Source: Paracoccaceae bacterium
GTDB lineage: Bacteria; Pseudomonadota; Alphaproteobacteria; Rhodobacterales; Rhodobacteraceae
Direction: 5' to 3'
DNA: 64,000 nt
Assembly (NCBI GenBank): GCA_028284605.1
Contig: JANQRL010000009.1
Location: 1-64,000, forward strand
The position numbers were made by a program, and so were the translations under genes. The notes under the pieces are model-generated. The model saw only the letters and a list, made by a program, of their open reading frames with translations. It ran no database searches and was not told the DNA's origin. Numbering within the stretch: the stretch's first letter is position 1; every line of letters begins with the position of its first letter. Positions 1-7,778 of this stretch are shown here, piece after piece.

Positions 1-290
1 GGGCCGCGGCCACCGCCCCTTCGTCGATCGCCGGGCCGGCCAGGGCCGCGATCCGGGCCTCGGCCCAGGAGGAGGAGCGCCGGCTCAACCTCAACCCGCT
101 CACCGCCCGGCTGGTGGAGGCGCGGCTCGCCGATCTCGGCCTCGAACCCGGCCGCGTGGACGGCGATTTCAACGCCGCCACCCGCCAGGCCATCGCCCGC
201 TATCAGGACGCCCGCGGCCTGCCGGTGACCGGCTACATGTCCCAGGCGACGGCCGTGCGGCTCCTGGCCGATGCCATCGTCATCGAATAG
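1..290 (+). CDS. Peptidoglycan-binding domain protein, C-terminal fragment
   Basis: The reading frame is open from the window edge (first full codon at base 3) to a TAG at 288-290, so only the last 95 residues are visible and the start lies outside. The tail contains a typical PG_binding_1 fold signature: a first helix (LTARLVEARLADLGL), then PGRVDGDFNAATRQAIARYQ, then a GLPVTGYMSQAT segment and a final helix. In this family the module binds peptidoglycan and is usually attached to a hydrolase, peptidase or secreted adaptor. What the missing N-terminal part does cannot be told. The residues before the domain are Ala/Pro rich and look like a linker. The domain call is secure; the full protein identity is unknown. 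Confidence 0.75.
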   Translation, partial: AAATAPSSIAGPARAAIRASAQEEERRLNLNPLTARLVEARLADLGLEPGRVDGDFNAATRQAIARYQDARGLPVTGYMSQATAVRLLADAIVIE

Positions 291-747
291 GGTCTGATCA
301 GATAGAACCGGACCTCCGGGTCGGGAGCGGATATCGGGGCCCCGGCGCGCATGCGCCCGGGTCGCCATTGTCTCTCGGAGTTGCCATCGTCGCGGTCGTT
401 CATTGAGGCGCCGTCGCCGGTGGTGCTCGGACCAATGGCGCATCCACCGGCAACTTCGAGCCCAATGGACGACGGTCCGAGAGACGATGGCGACGGCGCG
501 ACAATGGCGACCTTCCCCCACGGGAGGGCCGCCTTCGAAACAGTCGTCGTGCGCGTGGCGATGAAGACGAGGGAACCGACGGTCCATGCGAACGTCGTGG
601 GCCCACCCGAGGTCGGTCAGGCCGTACGTGCGCCGTGTTGCGCGGAGTGGCTGCCGGTTCGCGCCGAACTGACCGACGCCGAAAGCCCCCTCCCGACCGA
701 AGGCGGCGTGGCCGGTTCAGGTCGGTCCCCTCACACTCTGGCCGCCC
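291..747. other. Intergenic region, no convincing gene
   Basis: The frames open here (for example plus 351-926) have an irregular composition rich in Arg, Pro and Ser and run antisense into the next gene, so I do not call them. The only structure seen is an imperfect inverted repeat: 361-378 matches the reverse complement of 477-494 at 17 of 18 positions, and a second 12-base match pairs 360-371 with 501-512. No terminator with a T tract was seen. Confidence 0.5.
361..494. repeat. Imperfect inverted repeat
   Basis: The left arm GTCGCCATTGTCTCTCGG (361-378) pairs with 477-494 apart from one T/C difference. Further inward matches are patchy, for example TCGTTCATTGAG against CGTCCATTGGGC read on the other strand. 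The loop is about 98 bases. It could be a decayed mobile-element remnant or a structured transcript. No other copy was found in the window. Confidence 0.5.
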
Positions 748-1971
748 TCAGCGCGCCGGCACGTAACGCTCCACCGAGACTCGGATTGCGTCGCCGCTCT
801 CGGAAAGATCGCTCACGGCCAGCAGGTAGGTGCCCGACAGCACCCGGGCGGCGAGCAGCGAATCGAGGCCGTCTCCGGCATCGTCGTTGCGCCCGATCTG
901 ACGACCGAGATCGTCGAAGAGCGTGAGCACCGGATCGGCATTGCCGGAGCCGATGGCCTCGATCAGAAGGAGCCCGCCCTCGACCACCTCCATGCTGTAC
1001 CAGGTCGCCGCCTCGCCGCCCACCGCATCGGCGCGGAGCCGTGTCGCGACCTCGCCGAGGTCGGTGATCGGGTAGGACCCGTCGAGCGGCGGCACCGCCT
1101 CGACCCGGTCGTAGGAGCGTAAAGCCGCGGCCGCGGCATCGAAGGCCGAGAGCCCGACGATCACCGGCAGCGACGCGTCCGACAGCGCCCGCAGGCCGAG
1201 GCAATAGGTCCCCGCGGCAAGAGGCTGCGCCCGCTCGATCCGGCTGTTCAGCCCGTCGAAATCGTCGTTCTCCTCAATGAAATCGCCATTGCCGTCCATC
1301 AGTGTCAGCACCGGGTCGGCGGCGGGATTCTCGGCCGTGATCGCCAGCGTCGTGGCCTGGGCGAGGCTGAAGCTGTAATGCGAGACCGCGTCGATCGGGT
1401 TCTCGGCGGTCACCCCCTGGGCCAGCAGCGCATCGACCGGCCCGTCGGCGAGGGGCACCGCATCGGCGCAGGACCCGGAGGTCATGTCGGGCGAGGGCGT
1501 CACCGTTGTGCCGCCGGTACCCTCGGTCAGCGCCTGATGGTCGAGCCGGCCGATCCGCACCGTCCCGGTCAGCGGCACGTTGTCGAAGGACCGCATCCTG
1601 AGGCAGTAGGTGCCCGCGCCGAGCGAGGTTTCCAGCCGCGAGGACAACCCGCCGCCACCATCGTCGTCGCCGCCAAGCACCGCCCCGTCGGGCCCGAGGA
1701 GATCGATCACCGGATCGCCGGTGCCGCGCCCCTCCGCCTCCAGCCGGACATCCGTAGGTGCGCTGAGCGAGAAGAGCGCGATATAGTCGTTGCCGCCGAG
1801 GACCAGGGCGAGCTGCTCCTGGGCGGCGTCGGCCAGGCTGATATCCGAGCGCGCCTCGTCACCGCCGATCCAGATGCCGCCATCGCCGACCCCGCCGCAA
1901 TAGGACTGGGCCGCAAGCGGCGCGGCGCTGAGCGTGAGAGCGGCGGCAAATGCAATCCGGGGGAGGGTCAT
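748..1971 (-). CDS. Secreted protein with three PPC-like repeats
   Basis: A 407-residue protein with an N-terminal signal peptide (MTLPRIAFAAALTLSAAPLAAQ, cleavage likely after AAQ). It carries three copies of a beta-sandwich repeat of roughly 110-130 residues. Each copy shows the pattern DPVLTL-D-x-x-G, an acidic NDD-x-x-DGL-S stretch, and an AGTYCL strand close to the end. This pattern resembles the bacterial pre-peptidase C-terminal (PPC/DVUA0089-like) domain found in secreted proteins. The third repeat lacks the cysteine. I start it at 1971 because AAGGA lies about 9 bases upstream; an in-frame ATG at 1989 is the alternative. No catalytic domain is seen, so a binding or structural role outside the cytoplasm is inferred. 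It is a single gene with no close partner. Confidence 0.8.
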   Translation of the reverse strand: MTLPRIAFAAALTLSAAPLAAQSYCGGVGDGGIWIGGDEARSDISLADAAQEQLALVLGGNDYIALFSLSAPTDVRLEAEGRGTGDPVIDLLGPDGAVLGGDDDGGGGLSSRLETSLGAGTYCLRMRSFDNVPLTGTVRIGRLDHQALTEGTGGTTVTPSPDMTSGSCADAVPLADGPVDALLAQGVTAENPIDAVSHYSFSLAQATTLAITAENPAADPVLTLMDGNGDFIEENDDFDGLNSRIERAQPLAAGTYCLGLRALSDASLPVIVGLSAFDAAAAALRSYDRVEAVPPLDGSYPITDLGEVATRLRADAVGGEAATWYSMEVVEGGLLLIEAIGSGNADPVLTLFDDLGRQIGRNDDAGDGLDSLLAARVLSGTYLLAVSDLSESGDAIRVSVERYVPAR

Positions 1972-2102
1972 GGCGGGGGTCCTTCTCATGCGCGAACTGA
2001 AAATCTGTCCGCTGCGACCCTAGGGCCTGCCGCAGCGCCTTGGGAAGGGCCAAGCAGGCCCCGGACCCGAGTCCCCGCGACGGCCGCCGCGCGGCCAGAA
2101 AG

Positions 2103-2132
2103 CAAAAGGGCCGTCCGGTTTCCCGGCGGCCC
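2103..2132 (-). terminator. Rho-independent terminator after rpmJ
   Basis: Read on the minus strand, an approximately 10-bp GC stem with one bulge (arms 2108-2118 and 2123-2132) is followed by TTTT (complement of 2104-2107). It lies 24 bases past the rpmJ stop and would end that transcript. Confidence 0.7.
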
Positions 2133-2155
2133 CCTCAACCACAGACGCGCGGTGG

Positions 2156-2281
2156 TCAGCCCTGGCGGGCCTTGAACCGGCGCTGGGTCTTGTTGATCAC
2201 GTAAACCCGGCCCTTGCGGCGCACGACGCGGCAATCGCGATGGCGGCCCTTGAGCGAGCGGAGGGAATTGCGCACCTTCAT
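2156..2281 (-). CDS. rpmJ: 50S ribosomal protein L36, alternative YkgO type
   Basis: A 41-residue, highly basic protein: [20 protein letters not shown], then [20 protein letters not shown]. This is the longer form of L36 found alone in many alphaproteobacteria. The classical 37-residue L36 binds zinc with a CxxC...C...H set; here only one cysteine (Cys17) remains, so this is the zinc-independent (C-minus) paralogue type. L36 is a small 50S subunit protein near the base of the L7/L12 stalk. It stands alone, with tRNA-Val upstream on the same strand and its own terminator downstream, outside any ribosomal protein operon. Confidence 0.93.
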   Translation of the reverse strand: MKVRNSLRSLKGRHRDCRVVRRKGRVYVINKTQRRFKARQG

Positions 2282-2375
2282 CGGTCCTGTCCTCTCGTCC
2301 TTGTCGCGGCGCGGCACGGCGCCTCTCTGGTGTCGGTTTCGCGCCCGGCAGACGGCAGACGCGGCGAAATCTCCA

Positions 2376-2450
<75 letters not shown>

Positions 2451-2601
2451 GTCCCCGCCCCGGCACCGCACCCCCAAAACAAAAGGGACGCGGGCGAACC
2501 GCGTCGGGTGAGCGCGGATATAGACGGCGCGGTAAAAGGGATCAAGGGCTTTTGGCGCAGGGGGATTTCGGGCTATCTTGGCCCCCAAACACGGAGTGCC
2601 G

Positions 2602-3465
2602 ATGCCGAAGGCCGCCTTTCATCTCACCCGTCCGGAGCTTCGGACGACCAGCGTGGTCTTCGCCTCGCCGCATTCCGGGCGCGACTATCCGCGGAGCTTC
2701 CTCGACCGGGCGGAGATCGACGAGAAGGTGATCCGCTCCTCGGAGGATGCCTTTGTCGACCGGCTCTTCGAGGCCGCGCCGCGCCACGGGGCGCCGCTGA
2801 TCGCCGCCGGGGCGCCGCGGGCCTATGTGGACCTCAACCGCGCGCCTGAGGAGCTTGATCCGGCCCTGATCGAACGGGTGCGCCGGGTCGCGCACAACCC
2901 CCGGATCGCCAGCGGGCTCGGGGTGATCCCCCGGGTGGTGGCGAATGGCCGGCCGATCTATCGCGGCAAGCTCAGGCTCGAAGAGGCCCATCACCGGCTC
3001 ACCGGCTATTGGCGGCCCTATCACGACGCGCTCCAGACCCTGCTCGACCAGAGCCACGCGGGCTTTGGCGAGGCGATCCTGATCGACTGCCATTCGATGC
3101 CGCACGAGGCGCTGGAAAATGTCGGCCCGGCCGGCGCGCCCCGGCCCGAGATCGTGCTCGGCGACCGGTTCGGCGCCTCCGCGGCGGCGGCGGTGGTGGA
3201 CCGGATCGAGGCGGCGTTCTCGGCGGCGGGCTTCCGCGTGGCGCGCAACATGCCCTTCGCGGGGGCCTATATCTGCCAGCATTACGGCCGCCCGTCCCGG
3301 CGCCAGCATTGCGTGCAGGTGGAGATCGACCGCTCGGTCTACATGGACGAAGCCCGGATCGAGCCCCATGGCGGCTTCGACACCGTCAAGGGTCTGCTCG
3401 ACGGCGTAATCGCCGAGATCGCCGCTATCGGCGCGCCCAGGGACATGCCGGTCGCGGCGGAGTAG
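2602..3465 (+). CDS. N-formylglutamate amidohydrolase family protein
   Basis: A 287-residue protein of the FGase/HutG-like family (PF05013), whose characterised members are zinc hydrolases that split N-formylglutamate or related N-acyl amino acids. Supporting motifs are FASPHSGRDYP near the N-terminus, the RAYVDLNR segment, ILIDCHSMPH (Asp and His likely metal or catalytic residues) and QVEIDRSVYMDE near the end. I place the start at 2602, preceded by ACGGAG; the in-frame ATG at 2578 has no ribosome binding site. No histidine-degradation (hut) genes are adjacent, so the true substrate is open. Transcription is probably monocistronic: tRNA-Val runs the other way upstream and a dispersed repeat follows. 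Confidence 0.85.
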   Translation: MPKAAFHLTRPELRTTSVVFASPHSGRDYPRSFLDRAEIDEKVIRSSEDAFVDRLFEAAPRHGAPLIAAGAPRAYVDLNRAPEELDPALIERVRRVAHNPRIASGLGVIPRVVANGRPIYRGKLRLEEAHHRLTGYWRPYHDALQTLLDQSHAGFGEAILIDCHSMPHEALENVGPAGAPRPEIVLGDRFGASAAAAVVDRIEAAFSAAGFRVARNMPFAGAYICQHYGRPSRRQHCVQVEIDRSVYMDEARIEPHGGFDTVKGLLDGVIAEIAAIGAPRDMPVAAE

Positions 3466-3522
3466 GTCAGCGGGCGATTGGGGTCTGGTTGGTCCTCGAT
3501 CTGTTTCGACTCTGAGCCTCGA

Positions 3523-3703
3523 GCGAACCTCCAAACTAAGCGGCGCGGAACAGAGGCGAAGCCGGCCGCGCATCGACGGGCCGCCCCGACGGACCGGCGA
3601 TTGGGTGACGTCAGCGCGTCGCTTGGGCTTCCTACGGATGTGGCAGGGATAAAGCGCGCAGAACATCTGTCGGATCGCCGATCCGCGGCCCGTCGATGCG
3701 CGG
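3523..3703 (+). repeat. Dispersed ~180-bp element, copy E1 (subtype 1)
   Basis: This stretch is about 85% identical to the reverse complement of 10031-10210. A perfect 17-bp inverted repeat closes it: GCGCATCGACGGGCCGC at 3568-3584 pairs with 3685-3701. Conserved interior words are GGCGATTGGGTGACGTCAG, GATGTGGCRGGGATAAAGCG and GGATCGCC. It fills most of the gap between the amidohydrolase-like gene and dinB. Short frames inside it are shared between copies but look like a by-product of repeat conservation. Confidence 0.85.
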
Positions 3704-3756
3704 CCTCAACCTATGACTTCCGAACGCTCACTCCGCGCGTATATCCCACACCCCCC

Positions 3757-5013
3757 CTACCTGAGCGCCCGCCCCTTCAGGATCGCATCCTCCCCGAACC
3801 GCTCCCGGATCCGGTCCGCCGCCCGCTCCGCCTCCGCCCGCTTCGCCGCCTCCGGGTCGAGCAGGTCCGCCTCGCGGTCCGCCATCGCGGCCTCGCACAG
3901 CTCGCTCAACCCCACCCCGATCAGCCGGTAGGGCCCCTCGTCGCCGACCTGATCGAAGAGCGCCCTTGCCGCCCGGTAGAGCCCGTCGGCAAGCTGGGTC
4001 GGCTGCGGCAGGCTGATCCGCCGCGAGAGCAGGGAATGGTCGGCCCGCTTCAGCTTCAGCATGACGACCCGGCCCGCGAGGTCCTTCGCCTTCGCCCGTG
4101 CCGCGACATGCTCCGCCAGCCGCCAGATATGGCCGTCGAGCAGGTCCGGATCGGCGGTGTCCTCGCCGAACGTCGTCTCGTTGGAGAGGCTCTTGACCGG
4201 ATTGCGCGCCGAGACCCGGCGGTAATCCTGCCCCCGCGCCAGATGCCAGAGCCGCTCCCCCATGCCCCCGAACCGGGCGTGGAGGTCGCGCCGGTCCCAG
4301 CGCAGGAGGTCGGCCATGGTCCGGATCCCCGCCTTCTCCAGGCTCTCCTGCGCCGACGGCCCGATCCCCCAGATCAGCCGCACCGATTTCGGCGCCAGGA
4401 ACGCCGCCGTCTCCGCCTCGCCGATCACCGAGAACCCGCGCGGTTTGTCGAGGTCCGAGGCGACCTTGGCGAGAAACTTGTTGTGGGAAAGCCCGATGGA
4501 CCCGGTGATCCCGATCTCCTCGGCCATCCGCTTCACGAGCCCCGCCAGCATCGCCGCCGGCGGCGACCCGTGCAGCCGCGCGGTGCCTGTGAGGTCCATG
4601 AACGCCTCGTCGAGCGACAGGGGCTCCACCGTGGGCGTGAGGTCGTCCATCAGCGCCCGGACCTGGCGCGAGGCTTCGAGATAGGCGTCGAAGCGGGGCT
4701 TCAGCACCACCGCCTCGGGGCAGAGCTTCAGGGCCTTAAACATCGGCATGGCGGATTTCACGCCCCGGATGCGGGCCACATAGCAGGCGGTCGACACCAC
4801 CCCGCGCCGCCCGCCGCCGATGATCACCGGCTTGTCGCGCAGCTCCGGCCGGTCGCGCTTTTCGACCGCCGCATAGAACGCGTCGCAATCCATATGGGCG
4901 ATGGAGAGATCGAAGAGCTCCGGATGCGCGATCACCCGCCGGCTGCGGCACACCGGGCAGCGGGTGAAATCATCGGCCTCGTGGTGCAGGCAATCGCGGC
5001 AAAGGGCGGGCAT
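3757..5013 (-). CDS. dinB: DNA polymerase IV with N-terminal zinc-ribbon-like extension
   Basis: A 418-residue Y-family translesion polymerase. It begins with a two-CxxC extension (Cys5, Cys8, Cys19, Cys22) absent from E. coli Pol IV and known in alphaproteobacterial DinB proteins. The palm motif AHMDCDAFYAAVE puts the first catalytic aspartate at Asp42; the second acidic pair is in PLSLDEAFMD near residue 145. YVARIRGVKSAMP, GSIGLSHNKFLAKVASD and the WGIGPSAQE helix-hairpin-helix region follow, then the little-finger domain (KSLSNETTF onward). Members copy past DNA lesions with low fidelity. It stands alone; no clear LexA box was found upstream, and a palindrome array lies 70 bases beyond its start. 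Confidence 0.95.
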   Translation of the reverse strand: MPALCRDCLHHEADDFTRCPVCRSRRVIAHPELFDLSIAHMDCDAFYAAVEKRDRPELRDKPVIIGGGRRGVVSTACYVARIRGVKSAMPMFKALKLCPEAVVLKPRFDAYLEASRQVRALMDDLTPTVEPLSLDEAFMDLTGTARLHGSPPAAMLAGLVKRMAEEIGITGSIGLSHNKFLAKVASDLDKPRGFSVIGEAETAAFLAPKSVRLIWGIGPSAQESLEKAGIRTMADLLRWDRRDLHARFGGMGERLWHLARGQDYRRVSARNPVKSLSNETTFGEDTADPDLLDGHIWRLAEHVAARAKAKDLAGRVVMLKLKRADHSLLSRRISLPQPTQLADGLYRAARALFDQVGDEGPYRLIGVGLSELCEAAMADREADLLDPEAAKRAEAERAADRIRERFGEDAILKGRALR

Positions 5014-5082
5014 GGGACGATCCTAGACCACGATGAGACCCGGTTGAACTGAATGCTCCCGACTTGCGGGCAATCGACCCGG

Positions 5083-5174
5083 AAGGCGCGTCGACGCGCC
5101 TTGCTTAAGCGCCGTCGACGGCGCTTTGAGACGCGCTTGCGCAAGCGCGTGATTAAGGCCCGTCGACGGGCCTT
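5083..5174. repeat. Array of four 20-bp perfect palindromes, 24-bp period (array A)
   Basis: Four perfect palindromes begin at 5083, 5107, 5131 and 5155, each 20 bp and separated by 4-bp spacers (GCTT, TGAG, GATT). They are AAGGCGCGTCGACGCGCCTT, AAGCGCCGTCGACGGCGCTT, ACGCGCTTGCGCAAGCGCGT and AAGGCCCGTCGACGGGCCTT. As RNA each would fold into an 8-bp stem with a 4-nt loop. The next 24-bp slot starts with GCGGCCCGGGGA (5181), which may be a decayed fifth unit. The array lies between the divergent dinB and hydroxylase genes. Confidence 0.95.
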
Positions 5175-5272
5175 CCCCCTGCGGCCCGGGGAGAGAACAC
5201 CCGTGACGCCGCGTTGGGCTTGACCGATGCTAGGCGGAGGCTCCAAATCCCCATGGCCAAGGAGACCCCAAC

Positions 5273-6001
5273 ATGATCCCCACCCTGCGCGTCCTGATGC
5301 ACATGGGCAGCCTGCAACGGCTGCTACCGTTCTGGCTCGCGGCGCTCATCGCGCTCTTCGTCTGGTTCTCGCCCTGGCTGCTCTTGGCCATCGCCTATGG
5401 CGTCGTGCTCCAGTTCTTCGTCGAATACGCCATGCACCGCTTCCTGCTGCACCGCGAACCGCCGACCAAGCAGAGCGTCTTCAACGCGCTCTACCGCAGC
5501 CATATCGGCCACCACGAATTTCCCGGCGACCCGGAATTCTTCACCGGCGACGATCACTGGTATCCGGTCCGCTTCGGCCTGACCTCCGTCGCACTCCACA
5601 CACTCGTCCTCTGGCCCGTCCTCGGCCTCGCCGACGCCGCGCTCTTCTCTTCCATCGCCCTCTTCCTCGGCTCGGTCTCGGCCTTCGCCTTCTACGAATA
5701 CTGCCATACGCTCGCACATCTCAACGTGCCCAAGAGCTGGTTCGGCAGGAAGATCACCCACGAACACCTGCGCCACCACTTCAACGACCACGATTCGAAC
5801 TACCATGTCAGCTTCGGCATGGGCTGGATCGACCGGCTCTTCGGCACGACCTACGACAAGGGCACCGCGAAGGAGCGCTTCGACCGCGAGACGATCCTGA
5901 GCCTCGGCATGGACCCCGAGGACCTGCGCCTCGTCACCGCGCGCAAGGCCTACGGGATCGCCGACACCCCCCACGGCACCGGGCTCGCCAAACGCGCCTG
6001 A
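5273..6001 (+). CDS. Fatty acid hydroxylase / sterol desaturase family membrane protein
   Basis: A 242-residue integral membrane protein of the FA_hydroxylase superfamily (PF04116), di-iron enzymes that hydroxylate or desaturate lipids. The histidine clusters are complete: His55 and His60 (HRFLLH), His77, His80 and His81 (HIGHH), CHTLAH around residue 145, and HEHLRHHFNDH further on. Hydrophobic segments lie around residues 19-52 and 100-140. GMGWIDRLFGTTYDKG is the usual C-terminal landmark. AAGGAG precedes the ATG by about 7 bases. The substrate (fatty acid, ornithine lipid, hopanoid or carotenoid) cannot be told from the sequence. It may be read through into the SbtB-like gene 63 bases downstream. 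Confidence 0.85.
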   Translation: MIPTLRVLMHMGSLQRLLPFWLAALIALFVWFSPWLLLAIAYGVVLQFFVEYAMHRFLLHREPPTKQSVFNALYRSHIGHHEFPGDPEFFTGDDHWYPVRFGLTSVALHTLVLWPVLGLADAALFSSIALFLGSVSAFAFYEYCHTLAHLNVPKSWFGRKITHEHLRHHFNDHDSNYHVSFGMGWIDRLFGTTYDKGTAKERFDRETILSLGMDPEDLRLVTARKAYGIADTPHGTGLAKRA

Positions 6002-6064
6002 CCCCGGCTGGCCCCGCCGCCGCCGGACCGCTATCTATACCGGGAACCGCCCGGGGAGCGCGCC

Positions 6065-6385
6065 ATGTATCAGGCCACCAAGGTCGTCATCATCACCGAG
6101 ATGAGCATCCTCGAACGGGTGGCCGAGGTGATCGAGGCCCAAGGCGCCACCGGCTACACCCACAGTACCGCCGGCGGCAAAGGCAGCCGGGGCAAACGCT
6201 CCGCCGGGCGCGGGGCGCAGGTCGCGGGGCTGCGCCAGAACGTCAAGATCGAGACCATCGTCGCCAATCACGATATCGCCGAAGCGGTGATCGAAGCGGT
6301 CGCCGCCGCCTTCTTCGAGCATTATTCCGGCATCGCCTATGTCGAACCGGTCGAAATCCTGCGCCCCCACAAGTTCAAGGTCTGA
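6065..6385 (+). CDS. P-II-like signalling protein (SbtB-like)
   Basis: A 106-residue protein with the length and strand order of the GlnB/P-II superfamily: KVVIITEMSILERVAEVIEA, a Gly/Ser/Arg-rich T-loop region (GGKGSRGKRSAGRG), KIETIVANHDIAEAVIEAVA, and a final VEPVEILRPHKF strand. It lies tail to tail with an SbtA-family bicarbonate transporter, the known partner of cyanobacterial SbtB, which binds adenine nucleotides and inhibits SbtA. The C-terminal CGPxGC redox motif of cyanobacterial SbtB is absent, and canonical GlnB residues such as the uridylylated T-loop tyrosine are not seen. A regulator of the neighbouring transporter is therefore a reasoned inference. GGGGAG precedes the start. 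Confidence 0.75.
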   Translation: MYQATKVVIITEMSILERVAEVIEAQGATGYTHSTAGGKGSRGKRSAGRGAQVAGLRQNVKIETIVANHDIAEAVIEAVAAAFFEHYSGIAYVEPVEILRPHKFKV

Positions 6386-6400
6386 CCGACCATTCCGGCC

Positions 6401-6426
6401 CAGCCCCTTCATTTGGCCAAAAATAC
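6401..6426 (+). repeat. 26-bp repeat containing GGCCAAAAATAC, copy 1
   Basis: CAGCCCCTTCATTTGGCC followed by AAAAATAC. It matches 16504-16529 at 24 of 26 positions. Both copies sit at the 3' end of a plus-strand gene; here it is 16 bases past the SbtB-like stop. Confidence 0.8.
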
Positions 6427-6438
6427 ACCGGGGAGGGT

Positions 6439-6494
6439 CCGGGAGGGGCAGAGCCCCTCCCGGCCGGTCGACGCGCGAAGCGCGGCGAAACCGG
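6439..6494. terminator. Two adjacent hairpins between convergent genes
   Basis: The first hairpin has an 11-bp perfect stem, CCGGGAGGGGC (6439-6449) with 6453-6463, and a 3-base loop. The second (6464-6494) is closed by CCGGT/ACCGG with an inner ACGCGC/GCGCGG pairing. They lie between the convergent SbtB-like and sbtA genes, the second ending 1 base from the sbtA stop. No clear T tract follows, so a terminator or mRNA-stabilising role is inferred. Confidence 0.5.
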
Positions 6495-6495
6495 A

Positions 6496-7503
6496 TCAGA
6501 GCCCGAACACCACCTCCGCCAAAGCGATGAAGAGCGGAATACAAAGCGCGATGGCAATCGGTGTGCCCACCGACGTGGACGCCCCGATATAGGCCGAGGG
6601 GTTTGCTTCGGGGATGCCCGCGCGCAGCGTCGGCGGGCCGGAAATGTCCGAGGACGACGACGCCAACACGGCCAGAAGCACCACGCCCCCGGGGCTGAAC
6701 CCGGTCGCGAGATGGATCAGGTAGCCGACGCCGAAGGCCATCAGCCCGTGCACGATTGGTGCCAATGCCGCATAGACCGCATACCATTGCGCCACCCGCC
6801 TGAGTTCGTGGAGCCGCTGCCACGCCTCGATCCCCATGATCAGCATCAGCACCGAGAGAAGCCCCCGGAAGAGCGGATCGTAGAAACTCTCGAACACCCG
6901 CTCCGGCCGGGTGAAGAGCCCCAGAAGCAGGCCCAGGAGCAGCGCCGACAAGGCCGCCCCGCGCAGGCTGTCCTTCACGATGGCCCAGGCGCCGGGCGCG
7001 GCGCCGGGGCCGTCCCGCCCCTTCGCCTTTGACATGCCGGCGAGCACGATGGCTAGGACCAGGGCGGGGATATCCATGAAGGGATAGAGCGCCGGCACCC
7101 AGGCCTCATACGCGATTCCGTCCTGCTCCAGCATCAGCATCGCCGCGCCGAGGGTCGAGGCGCTCACCGCCCCGAAAAGCCCCGCCGTGGCAATCGCGTC
7201 CTGGCGCTTCACCTTCGGCATCAGTGCCAACGTCACCAGCCCCAGAAGCACGATCCCCGCCCCGATCCCCGCCGCCGCCAGGGCGGGCAGGATCATGTCG
7301 GTGAGGTCCGCGTCCCGGATCTCCATGCCGCCATTCAGTCCGATCCGCATCAGCAGCATGAAAACCGCGAACTGATAGATCGCATCGGGGATCTGCAACT
7401 TCGAGCCCAGCGCCGCGATCAGGATACCGCCGAGCAGGAACGCCAGAGACGGCGACTGGAACTGCGCCAGCACCCGCAGAAGAAAATCGGCCGCGATGTC
7501 CAT
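6496..7503 (-). CDS. sbtA: SbtA-family sodium-dependent bicarbonate transporter
   Basis: A 335-residue membrane protein of the SbtA/DUF897 family with about ten hydrophobic segments. Recognisable parts are GGILIAALGSKLQIPDAIYQ at the N-terminus, GLFGAVSASTLGAAM in the first core repeat, WYAVYAALAPIVHG, and ASSSSDISGPPTLRAGIPEA in the second, the serine-rich bicarbonate and sodium site of cyanobacterial SbtA. Family members import bicarbonate with sodium. The convergent P-II-like gene supports regulated bicarbonate uptake. In a Rhodobacterales organism this could feed anaplerotic carboxylases, but no carbon-fixation gene is in the window. The start is supported only by family length; no strong ribosome binding site was seen. 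Confidence 0.85.
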   Translation of the reverse strand: MDIAADFLLRVLAQFQSPSLAFLLGGILIAALGSKLQIPDAIYQFAVFMLLMRIGLNGGMEIRDADLTDMILPALAAAGIGAGIVLLGLVTLALMPKVKRQDAIATAGLFGAVSASTLGAAMLMLEQDGIAYEAWVPALYPFMDIPALVLAIVLAGMSKAKGRDGPGAAPGAWAIVKDSLRGAALSALLLGLLLGLFTRPERVFESFYDPLFRGLLSVLMLIMGIEAWQRLHELRRVAQWYAVYAALAPIVHGLMAFGVGYLIHLATGFSPGGVVLLAVLASSSSDISGPPTLRAGIPEANPSAYIGASTSVGTPIAIALCIPLFIALAEVVFGL

Positions 7504-7778
7504 AGGTGGTCAGTCCCCGTTTCGCCCCATATGGCACGGATCGCGCCGGGGTAAAGCCCGCTCTATGGCCGATACCGCACCGAACGAACCGGTCCCGGCA
7601 CCCCGCGCCGCAACGCCGCGATTGCGTTTTGCCGGAAAACCTATATGTGAGCGCCATCTGAGACGTGACGCCCGGACCCCGGCGCATGGGAACGATAGAG
7701 GGGTCGGCGGCAATGGGGCCGCCATGCAAACGGGAGACCCGGGACCGCCCGGGAGGGCTCCCACACAGGAAACGCTAC

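Noticed and set aside
351..926. A 191-codon plus-strand frame in the first gap
   Set aside because: The composition is not protein-like and it runs antisense into the secreted repeat protein.
5014..5060. Possible LexA box upstream of dinB (GTTC-N7-TCTC on the minus strand)
   Set aside because: The second half-site misses the alphaproteobacterial GTTC/GATC form by at least two bases.
5083..5174. Reading the palindrome array as a CRISPR
   Set aside because: Units differ from one another, the spacers are only 4 bp, and there are no cas genes.
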